Assembly: GCA_958430865.1 (NCBI GenBank)
Contig: CAUDNR010002624.1
Location: 1 to 31,854, forward strand
DNA length: 31,854 nt
Source: Entrophospora sp. SA101
Taxonomy: Eukaryota; Glomeromycota; Glomeromycetes; Entrophosporales; Entrophosporaceae
Direction of reading: 5' to 3'
Under the pieces are notes generated by a model. That model did not search any database. It saw only the letters and a program-made list of their open reading frames with translations, and had not been told where the DNA came from. A program made the position numbers and the translations under genes. This document shows positions 9,121 to 16,804 of this stretch, piece after piece; within the stretch, counting starts at the first letter, position 1, and each line of letters starts with the position of its first letter.

Positions 9121-10488
9121 TTATTCAATTGTTTTGTGTCTGGACCAACCTTTAATGAACCAATTGTGTATAGCTTGGTCTTGGATTTTTTTAATATTTT
9201 CAAGGTTGTCATTGTTGTTAGTGTGACTAGTGGTAGAAATTGATCCAATCCCTATTATGTTTGTGGTTTTTTTTCTTTTTTCAATTTTTGTGATTTTTCT
9301 TTTATTTTCCCATTCTATAAGTTTTTTATTTCTTTCCTTCCATTCATTATAAAACTCATGGTTTAATTGTTCAATTAATTGTGTGATAATTTTGTTTGTT
9401 TTGTTATTGAATATTTTTTTGATTTTTTTGTAATTAGTTTGTGTAATTATCTTCATGCTGAGTGAAAAGATTAGCTTCTTTAGATCAGTGTTATCAGTTA
9501 ATTGTGTTATTAAATTGGTTTTTGTGTTTAGGGTTGTTTTGTTAGAATAGTGTAGTTTGATAATTTTATCTATGTTGTTGATAAAGTTTGCTTTGTATGT
9601 TTGCTGTGTTTTACTGCAAAAGAGTATGTGTTTGATTGTTTCTTTTTTGATTTTGCATCTGGTGCATATATTTGTCAGGTATATATCTGAGCGTCGTTTG
9701 TTTAGTATGTTCATTGTGGGTAAGTTTTTTGTGATAGCTTTAATTGTGAAAAGTTCTATTCTTTGGTTTTCTTGGCAATTGTTAATTTTATATTCTTTTG
9801 GCTTGAAGTATTTCCATGTTAGTGGTTCTTTAAAAGTGCCAATTATGCCTTTTTGTTTTATCCAGTTAATTGTGTGTTTAATTAGTAGTAATTGTTTGAT
9901 AAAAGTTCTTGGATATATTGATATTATATGATCATGCCATAGAATTGCAGGTAGGTTTTGTGTTTCATTGGTATTATTTTCAATTAGTTTTGTGTTTTTG
10001 TTTTCCATTGTATTTTTTAATATGTTGTAAATTTCCTTTTGTTCACCTAACTTAGTATTGAATTTTTTTATTTCAATTTTCAATTCTTTGCTTATTATTA
10101 TTTTAATTATTGATGACCATATGTGATAGTTTTGAGTTTTAAGATTTATTTTTTGATTTTTGATTATTTTTTTTGTATTTTCATTTTTTGTATATATTAT
10201 GATGTGTTGGTTGGACGGGGTTGTTACTAATATGTGTTTGATGCATTCTGCTTCTGCTCTATTTGATGAACAGTAATTGTAAGCTTTGCCATGAAAGGGC
10301 ATTGGCGTGATTGTTGGTATAAGCCATGCAAATGAAATATTAGATGAATTTTTATTATGATTATGGTGTTTTGATATGTAGAAGCATTCAATAGGTTTAT
10401 GTGTGAAATTTCTTTGAATCATTTTTTGAATGTTTAATGTTGTTGATAGTGTATCATTATTTTTTATTGTGGTTTTAATTTGTACCAT
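9121..10488 (-). CDS. LINE 3' segment: degenerate RNase H-like domain and CCHC motif
   Basis: A 455-codon frame to a TAA at 9123-9121. Residues about 45-130 resemble the RNase H domain that follows RT in many fungal LINEs. The segments SFAWLIP, SSNRAEAECI and IIIYTKNENTKKI line up with the usual 'GFGW', 'S-R-E----' and 'IYTDS-' positions. The conserved glutamate is kept, but the first aspartate region (YTDGS in relatives) reads YISKH and the second aspartate is replaced (YTKNE), so catalysis is probably lost. Farther on, CTRCKIKKETIKHILFC is a C-x2-C-x8-H-x3-C zinc motif like that downstream of RT. The frame overlaps the preceding segment by 25 bp and lies in its -1 frame. The ATG at 10488 may be irrelevant, since the frame is open upstream to about 10530. 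Alignment to relatives is from memory. Confidence 0.7.
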   Translation of the reverse strand: MVQIKTTIKNNDTLSTTLNIQKMIQRNFTHKPIECFYISKHHNHNKNSSNISFAWLIPTITPMPFHGKAYNYCSSNRAEAECIKHILVTTPSNQHIIIYTKNENTKKIIKNQKINLKTQNYHIWSSIIKIIISKELKIEIKKFNTKLGEQKEIYNILKNTMENKNTKLIENNTNETQNLPAILWHDHIISIYPRTFIKQLLLIKHTINWIKQKGIIGTFKEPLTWKYFKPKEYKINNCQENQRIELFTIKAITKNLPTMNILNKRRSDIYLTNICTRCKIKKETIKHILFCSKTQQTYKANFINNIDKIIKLHYSNKTTLNTKTNLITQLTDNTDLKKLIFSLSMKIITQTNYKKIKKIFNNKTNKIITQLIEQLNHEFYNEWKERNKKLIEWENKRKITKIEKRKKTTNIIGIGSISTTSHTNNNDNLENIKKIQDQAIHNWFIKGWSRHKTIE

Positions 10489-10973
10489 GTCATATGGTTC
10501 AATTTGTATAGTTCTGATGGAATTGGTTTAAAGATATCAAACCATTTGGTTTGATTTGGAATACTGTGAACCAGCTCTAAATATGGTATTTTCCAAATGA
10601 TTTGGTTGTCTTTTTTGTTGATTTTGATTTTACCAGTTTTATATATTTTGCAATTCTCAATCTTGTTAGTGAGTTCTGTTACTTCTGTTATGATTCCATT
10701 ATTGGTTATGTTGATTATGTTTAATTCCTTGAATTCATAATTGTTTTTTTGGATGTTGATTAATTTAATCAGCATAATTGAGTTATCATCATTTGCGATA
10801 ATAGCCCAGTTATTTTTCCTTCTGTCTAAGTTTTTAATTGTGAATAAGGTAGTGTTGTATTGTATTAGTGAATTATTGTATGGTAAAATTATTTGTTTAT
10901 TTTTTATTTGACTGTTGAATTTTGTTGTTATGTTTTGAAACCATTTAGGTTCCTTTCGTGCTTTATTAGTTCC
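10464..10973 (-). CDS. LINE connector segment downstream of RT, in the -1 frame
   Basis: About 169 codons ending with TAA at 10466-10464. The frame can be entered from the RT frame at the overlap around 10979-10973 and continues with GTNKARKEPKWFQNI. An ATG exists at 10775, but the frame is open and protein-like well before it, so that is unlikely to be a true start. No catalytic motif is seen; it occupies the linker between RT and RNase H. Two explanations compete: a -1 programmed frameshift, or simple indels in a decaying copy. The same question applies to the junction with the next segment (10488-10464). Confidence 0.6.
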   Translation of the reverse strand, partial: GTNKARKEPKWFQNITTKFNSQIKNKQIILPYNNSLIQYNTTLFTIKNLDRRKNNWAIIANDDNSIMLIKLINIQKNNYEFKELNIINITNNGIITEVTELTNKIENCKIYKTGKIKINKKDNQIIWKIPYLELVHSIPNQTKWFDIFKPIPSELYKLNHMTWYKLKPQ

Positions 10974-13900
10974 AAATTTTCTGATGTAGATTTATTCCAT
11001 GGTAATATATTTCTATTATCATGTGTGGTAATCTGTTCTAGGAAGATTATATTGTGTTGTTTAAATGCCTTTTTGTTTTTTGTGAGGATCTTATAGTCAA
11101 CTGTCTTATGTATGTCAGTAAAATTGGGGTGTTCAGTTCCTAGATATGAGTTATTTGGGTTCTTAATGATTAGGTTATTTTTAGCTAATTCTGTTATGAT
11201 GGATGCAACCATGTTATTTTTGGTGTCTTTGGAGAATTTTCTGAATGTTTCAATGTCAATGTTATGAAACCAACCAGTTCTTTTCCAATCTTTTATACGT
11301 ATGTCTATTAAAGATTTGAGCAAAGAGAAGTTAGAGTGTATAATGTCATACAAGATTCTTGTATTGGTTATGAGGAATATATCTTCAATTGGTTGTACAT
11401 TTTCAAGCATAAAATTTTGTATAGTGTCATTGTGTATGTTTTTTGGGAAGTTGAGTTTTGATTTGAAAATTTTCCTTATAAGGTTATTTATTGTTGATAT
11501 CTCTTTGTTGTTGAGTGTAATAATTTGTATTAGGTATTCAATTGATGATTTGAGTGTTGTATTATATACTTTAAATAACTGTTTGTATGTTAATTTTTTA
11601 TATTTTATGATGTTGGTAAATATTTTGATTTTTTCTACTATTTTTTCAAAAGTGGGTTTACTGCTGCCTTTATTGTCATAGTAAACTCCCAGGTACCTGA
11701 TGGGTTTATTTTTTGTAACAGAAATTGTTTGATCATTGTTAAGGGTAAGATCATCATGTGTTGAATTTAGAATTAATAAATCTGATTTTTTTAAATTGAC
11801 TTGGATGTTGTTTAGTATATTATACCATTGAGTAATTTCCAATATATTTTTCATGGCACTTCTGGAATTGGCAATCCATGATACATCATCAACAAATGCA
11901 AGTGGGGGGATAGTGATTGTTGTTTGTGATTTCTGATGTAAAGTCTCTGATGGTGACTTGTTATGGATTGTTAGTAAGTTATTGTGTGCATTTTCTTGTA
12001 TGTATTGTAATATAGGATCATAATATAATTTCCACAATAAAGGTGAATATGTTTCTCCTTGTTCAATTCCTGATTCAATTGATATAGGGTTAGTTAGGCC
12101 AAATGGAGTAATGATTTTTGCTTTCCTTCCAGTATGAATATTTTTTATCAAATTTATGAAATTTTCTGGGAGGTCTATTCTTTTGAGAGTAATGATCAGT
12201 CTTTCAATGTTTACATTATCAAATGCCCTTGACATGTCTTGGAACATTATCCATGTTTCTGATTTGGTATCCCGACAATGTTCAATAGTGTTATTTATTA
12301 TTTGTATTGGGATTTGTGGTGATGAGTGTTTTTGAGCAGCAAAGTTATAGCCTTTTAAAATATTGTGTTCTCTGATTAATTTTTCCATTCTTATTGTTAA
12401 GATTTTTGTCATGAGTTTTTTGACTGGTTCAATGATAGCAATTGGTCTTATAATATTAATATTGTATCCCCAATCTTCTCTTTTTGGGATTGGATAGACA
12501 TGTGATGTTTTCCATTCTTCTGGAATATTGTTGCTTTTATAGCACAATGATATTAAGTGTATAATTAATTTCTGCATGTTGTAATGAGCATGTTTTATAT
12601 GTTCATACGAGATGTTAGAAGGTCCGTGAGCTTTTTTTGAGGGCAAGTGTTTAATGATGGGGATCCATTCTTCTTCTTTGGGTTTGTCTAGAATATTTAG
12701 AAGTATTTCTTTGTGTGTATTTTTTGGTTGAAGGATTTTCCAGAATTCATTGTCTTCTGTAATATCTGGTAATTCATTATGTTTAAAATAGTTGTAGAAG
12801 TGATTTTCTATTTTTTCTTTGATCATATTTGGGTTGGTAATAATCATGTCGTTTTCAATTATTCTGTCAATTTTAATATTGTTTTTGTTTTTGTTAAGGA
12901 TATTGTTGTAGAATTTTTTTTGGTTAGTGAAAAAATCTTCATTTCTTGCTTCAATAGATTTTTTAATTTGTGTCATTCTTTCTTTATTCAATTCCTCTTT
13001 GATTATGGTTTGTAGGTTTGTAATGTGATTTTTAATAAGGTTTTTAATTTCTTTGTTGTTATTTGTATTTATTATTTTGTTTTTTAAAATTTCATTTTGT
13101 TGGGGGAATGATTCATTATATTTGTTGAAATTAATTTTAAGTGCATCTATATCTTGGATTGTGAGAAGTTTTTTAAGATTTTTGATGTTTTTGAATGTTT
13201 TATTTTTAATTTGGTTATTAGTGTTTTTATAATTTGTTATTTTTGTTTTTGTAATTTTTTTGTCACTTGCTTTGATCAAGTTGTATTTTATCAAGGACCA
13301 CAGAGATTCTATATTGTTTAGTATGGATTTATTTTCATTGATTTTTGCAGCAAGTTTGTTGGTTTTCTTTTTATAATTGTTAATTTGTTTGGTATTTTCC
13401 CAATTGTAAACATATCTTTCTATGTTTGATGTTGTCTTCCAATTTTTAATTTTTATGTTTAAATCTATGCTTAGGCATTTATGATCTGTTTTGTAGTTGG
13501 GAATATAAGGTTTATTAATTTTTGTTATTTTATCAAATATATTGTTATCTACCCAAATAAAGTCAATTCTACTGCTGCTAGCATTTCTTTGCCATGTGTG
13601 TTCAGTGTGTTTGTCAAATGCGTATTTTTGGGTGTCTATGTAATTGTTGTCGATTAGGAATTCAATGAGGTTTGACTTGTTGTTATTCTTTTTTGATGGT
13701 GGTGTTTTATCTATGTTTGGGTTAATGATGGCATTAAAGTCACCCATCACAATTGTGTTTCTTTTTTTTGTTTTGTTTTCATTGAGTGTTTTGATTATTT
13801 TTGTTATTAATTCCTTTCTTGCAGTTTGTTTTTCAAGTGTTGGTATGTATATTTGCATTATATTTAATTTATTTTGTTTGTAAAAAACGTCAATGCTTGT

Positions 13901-14326
13901 GACGTAGTTATCTATTGATTTTGTTTTGATGGTGTGTTTAGATACATTTCCATTTACTATAATGCCAGTGCCTCCTTTCCTGCCATCTGAGGGTGTCCAG
14001 AAACTAATAAGGTTGTAATTTTTTAGTGTGTGTTTTATTTGGTTTATTTCGTTTTCATTCAGATGAGATTCACTAATACCATATATATTTATATTTTTTT
14101 CTTGTATTTCATTAATAATCTCAAGTATCTTTAATTGATCTTTTAGACCATTGACATTGTTTGTTGTGATATTGATTTTGTTTATATCTTCTTGATATAT
14201 ATTTGGTTGGTTATTGTAGATTGCAGTTGGTGCATGTAATGATGTTGGTTGTTTATATTTGGTTTGTTTATAAATTTGGTGGTTTTTGTTTGGGGGTGGT
14301 TGTTGCAGGTTTTGTTGAGTACTCAT
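10928..14326 (-). CDS. LINE ORF: APE endonuclease and reverse transcriptase
   Basis: 1132 residues from the ATG at 14326-14324 to a TAA at 10930-10928; an upstream in-frame TTG gives no better start. Residues about 50-290 form an APE-type endonuclease: NNVNGL, ISESHL (E86), IYIPT, MGDFNA (D196, N198), SRIDFIWV (D255) and TDHK (D281, H282). This nicks target DNA for target-primed reverse transcription. The reverse transcriptase occupies roughly 570-850, with KAHGPSNISYEHIK, VYPIPKREDWGY, the aspartate-bearing FQDMSRAFDNV, GIEQGETYSPLLW, the catalytic LAFVDDVSWI and RYLGV. All key residues seem present and there is no internal stop. The start codon overlaps the stop of the upstream ORF (TAATG). 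Downstream the protein appears to continue in the -1 frame. Confidence 0.95.
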   Translation of the reverse strand: MSTQQNLQQPPPNKNHQIYKQTKYKQPTSLHAPTAIYNNQPNIYQEDINKINITTNNVNGLKDQLKILEIINEIQEKNINIYGISESHLNENEINQIKHTLKNYNLISFWTPSDGRKGGTGIIVNGNVSKHTIKTKSIDNYVTSIDVFYKQNKLNIMQIYIPTLEKQTARKELITKIIKTLNENKTKKRNTIVMGDFNAIINPNIDKTPPSKKNNNKSNLIEFLIDNNYIDTQKYAFDKHTEHTWQRNASSSRIDFIWVDNNIFDKITKINKPYIPNYKTDHKCLSIDLNIKIKNWKTTSNIERYVYNWENTKQINNYKKKTNKLAAKINENKSILNNIESLWSLIKYNLIKASDKKITKTKITNYKNTNNQIKNKTFKNIKNLKKLLTIQDIDALKINFNKYNESFPQQNEILKNKIINTNNNKEIKNLIKNHITNLQTIIKEELNKERMTQIKKSIEARNEDFFTNQKKFYNNILNKNKNNIKIDRIIENDMIITNPNMIKEKIENHFYNYFKHNELPDITEDNEFWKILQPKNTHKEILLNILDKPKEEEWIPIIKHLPSKKAHGPSNISYEHIKHAHYNMQKLIIHLISLCYKSNNIPEEWKTSHVYPIPKREDWGYNINIIRPIAIIEPVKKLMTKILTIRMEKLIREHNILKGYNFAAQKHSSPQIPIQIINNTIEHCRDTKSETWIMFQDMSRAFDNVNIERLIITLKRIDLPENFINLIKNIHTGRKAKIITPFGLTNPISIESGIEQGETYSPLLWKLYYDPILQYIQENAHNNLLTIHNKSPSETLHQKSQTTITIPPLAFVDDVSWIANSRSAMKNILEITQWYNILNNIQVNLKKSDLLILNSTHDDLTLNNDQTISVTKNKPIRYLGVYYDNKGSSKPTFEKIVEKIKIFTNIIKYKKLTYKQLFKVYNTTLKSSIEYLIQIITLNNKEISTINNLIRKIFKSKLNFPKNIHNDTIQNFMLENVQPIEDIFLITNTRILYDIIHSNFSLLKSLIDIRIKDWKRTGWFHNIDIETFRKFSKDTKNNMVASIITELAKNNLIIKNPNNSYLGTEHPNFTDIHKTVDYKILTKNKKAFKQHNIIFLEQITTHDNRNILPWNKSTSENLELIKHERNLNGFKT
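10973..10979 (-). promoter_or_regulatory. Candidate -1 frameshift heptamer (A AAT TTG)
   Basis: In the RT frame the codons GAA AAT TTG contain the X XXY YYZ pattern AAATTTG (10979-10973). A -1 slip there leads directly into the open frame of the connector segment (next codon GGA), within an overlap of about 60 nt between the frames. The last base is G, which is unusual for eukaryotic slippery sites, and no downstream pseudoknot was evaluated. A mutational frameshift is an equally good explanation. Confidence 0.3.
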
Positions 14327-14328
14327 TA
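14324..14328 (-). promoter_or_regulatory. TAATG stop/start overlap between LINE ORFs
   Basis: On the minus strand the TAA ending the repeat ORF (14328-14326) shares its last A with the ATG of the endonuclease/RT ORF (14326-14324). UAAUG overlaps of this kind drive termination-coupled reinitiation in some LINEs (SART1 of Bombyx is the known case). The sequence shows the overlap directly; its use for coupled translation here is inferred. Confidence 0.75.
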
Positions 14329-15790
14329 AAATATAATTGAGTCCCAACCTGGATTTGGGATTGGTGGAAGATTAATAAATGTATCTGGGAGATATTTGAA
14401 AATGTAAATTTTTTTGAGGGTTTGAGTTGTTTGGTGGATTTTTTTGTCATCTATGATGGGTATTGTAATTTTTATATTGTATTTGTCAAGTTCTTGTGTT
14501 GTTGTTGTTAGATCAGGTAGTTGTTTTCTTTCTATGTTTGATATTTCTAAAGCAGGTGTATCAATATTATCATTTGTTTTTTCTATTGATATCCACTCAT
14601 CAGGAATTCTTTCGAAGAAATATTTTTTACCTAGTTTTATTACTATATTTCTTATATTAGTTTTGTTTGTAATAGGCAGAATTATTTCTTCATCTACAAT
14701 GAATTGTGCATCCAGTTCATTGATGTTTTTAGGAAGAAAAGGTTTATTTTTAGTGGTTGTTTTTGGAACATTTATCCATTTTTTATTAATAGGGAATATG
14801 ATCTCATATTTTCTTCTTGCTTCTTTAATGAATTCATTGGCAGTATTTTGTTCAGTGATTGGGAATATATAATTGAAAATTGTGTTATCTGGTGAATTAG
14901 GTGGTCTTGGTTTAGGAGTAAAATAATTGTTTGGTAATTTTTTGAATATATAATATTCCCTTAATTCTTGTACTATCTCACAAAGAGTTTTTTCTGTTCT
15001 ATTTGAGTTGAAAGGTAAGTATTGTGCTAAGTAATTTGGTAGACCTTTTGGAGAAAATGGTAGAAGTTCTCTTGGTTTTGGAAAATTAAAATATGTGTCT
15101 GGTAATTTGCCTGAGAAAAAATATTCTACCCTTAATTTTTCTCTTACATTCCTTAATTCCTTTAACATGGAATATTTTTTGATTGGAAAAATCTTTTTCC
15201 ATTCTACTGATAATTCTCCAGGATCATTTGGCAGTATTGGTAATACCTTTATGTATGAATCAGGAAGTTTGTTGGTTTTGATGTTGATATAGTTGCTTAA
15301 AGCTCTTTTTGTTTGGTTTGCTAAATGGTGGTATATTAGTGGTAGTTCGTATGGAATTTTGACTTTGATTGATTTATCTATTAAGTTTGGATGTGATGGT
15401 AGATCTGGTAATTCTTCTTTCAGGATTTCTCTTAGGGCAAGATTTATTTTGTTGTATTCAAAATTTTGTTTTTTACCTACAAAGCCAGCAATATATTGTA
15501 GTTTTCTGATGATATCTGAATGGTTGATGTTTTTCCATTCAATTTGATTGAAATAAGCCCAACCTAATTTGATTTTGATCATTTTAAAAACATTATCTTT
15601 TTCTTTCTTAGTTAGTTTGGTTCGTTCATGGGTATTTTTGTAGACATTTGTTGAGTTGAAAAAGATTTTTTCGAATTCTTTTTGGTGTTCAGGTTTAATT
15701 CCATTTTTGTAATTTGTGAATGATTTGAAAAAATATGTATCATTACATTCTAACATGTATAGTGTAGCAGGGGGGATCTGACCTTTTGTT
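14326..15790 (-). CDS. LINE extra ORF, C-terminal part with six divergent repeats
   Basis: The frame enters from the MITE junction, passes the first ATG at 15756 and ends with TAA at 14328-14326. From that ATG it is 476 residues. Numbered from it, about six units of some 40 residues follow one another. Each has a short hydrophobic-P-hydrophobic strand (131-139, 187-194, 244-252, 295-303, 356-364, 429-437), a charged helix-like stretch, and an aromatic segment ending in variants of KLPDTYFN (163, 217, 273, 321, 383, 455). Spacing between anchors is 48-72 residues. I recognise no known domain and no counterpart in standard two-ORF LINEs. Its place between ORF1 and RT, and its coupling to the RT start, suggest a structural or RNA/protein-binding role, but this is a guess. 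The MITE separates it from its N-terminal part. Confidence 0.8.
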
Positions 15791-15800
15791 ACTGTAGATT

Positions 15801-16000
15801 AAGGTTGTGGGCGAAACCTCTTAATGACTGTCGAAACTCTGTCGAAACTCTAATGAACAATTAATGTGTAACCTGTCGAAACTCTGATGATTGGCGAAAA
15901 CCCCAAATGCGAAACTCTGCCGAAACTCTAATAAACAATTAATGTGTAACCTGTCGAAACTCTGTTGATTGATTTCTGGAGGAGTTTCTCCCGCAACCTT
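15801..16000. mobile_element. 200-bp MITE, copy 2, inserted in the LINE
   Basis: Exactly 200 bp, inverted relative to copy 1 at 3363-3562, with the AAGGTTG/CAACCTT termini. It is flanked by perfect 10-bp direct repeats ACTGTAGATT (15791-15800 and 16001-16010), the duplicated target. A 10-bp duplication fits a Mutator-like (MULE) element (usual range 8-11 bp) better than hAT or Tc1 types. Element plus one duplication is 210 bp, a multiple of three, but the element brings in-frame stops on the LINE sense strand, so it truncates the LINE protein. Family assignment is inferred from duplication length only. Confidence 0.9.
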
Positions 16001-16010
16001 ACTGTAGATT

Positions 16011-16512
16011 CTACTTTTATATTTTTCCTACCTATTCTTATTAGTTCAATAAAACCTTCTCCATTTCCAATTAATTTGTTGAAAAGATCCAGTTGAATTA
16101 TTACTAAATTTTGATCTGTTTCTTCTTGATTTGTGTCCATGCTAGAGGTATTGTCTTCAATTGTTTCATTATCTGACATTAAATCATCAGTAATTTCTGA
16201 TGATATTGTATTATCTATGTTAGTATCTTCAGAATTTTTGTTTGTATCTGTTTGATTTTCTTGATTATCTTGATAGATCTTGGATATTAATTGATTGTTA
16301 GAGTTTTTGGAAATGTTGGATAATTGGTTTTTTGAGTTAGGGTTGGATGTACCCCAGAATGGGTCTTCTCCTGTCCTCCCTTTGTGGGTTGTAAGATTCA
16401 TTCTTGTTTCGTCTTCGCTTGAATTTATTTTTTCTTTGTGAGTTTCCTTTTCATTGAAATGTTTGAGTCTTTTATTTTTTGATTTATTATTGTGAATGGA
16501 CTTTTGTAACAT
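16011..16512 (-). CDS. LINE extra ORF, N-terminal part (interrupted by MITE)
   Basis: From ATG 16512 (the frame is open upstream to about 16629) the protein is hydrophilic: lysine-rich at the start, then a long low-complexity S/N/D/E/T region, then a folded-looking NLVIIQLDLFNKLIGNGEGF segment just before the insertion. The frame continues into the MITE and stops there. Taking the element and one target duplication out of account, the reading phase agrees exactly with that of the segment ending at 14326, so the two were one ORF of about 658 codons. A second, overlapping frame (16643-16425, starting TTG) is more basic and is probably not the true one. No known domain was recognised. Confidence 0.7.
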
Positions 16513-16804
16513 GTTGTTATAGTTTGTGCTTTTTCCTTTCTTCCTTTTGTTAATGTTAATTGTTTGGTTTGGTTCTGTAGTAATTTCGATTTCGGTGGCC
16601 TTTGGGCCAGATTCTTCCTTATTTTTTCTTTATTTTCTTCCAATTTTTAATTTTCCTTACTGCGCCACGGGGTAAATTTTATTTTTGAAAGAAAAATTTT
16701 TATTTCTATGTTATTTTCATTATTGTTAAAATTTATTTGGGTATTGGTTATGTTGTTTATACCCATATTATTTGAATTATTGTTGTTAATCATAAGTTAA
16801 TTAA

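Noticed and set aside
9557..9931. Plus-strand frames within the LINE (also at 11301, 12779, 13644, 14444 and 16881)
   Set aside because: They are antisense shadows of the A-rich LINE coding strand, with V/F/L/I/C-rich products.
16425..16643. Alternative start frame of the LINE extra ORF beginning at a TTG
   Set aside because: It lacks an ATG start, is purely basic and polar, and overlaps the frame that matches the downstream repeat ORF.
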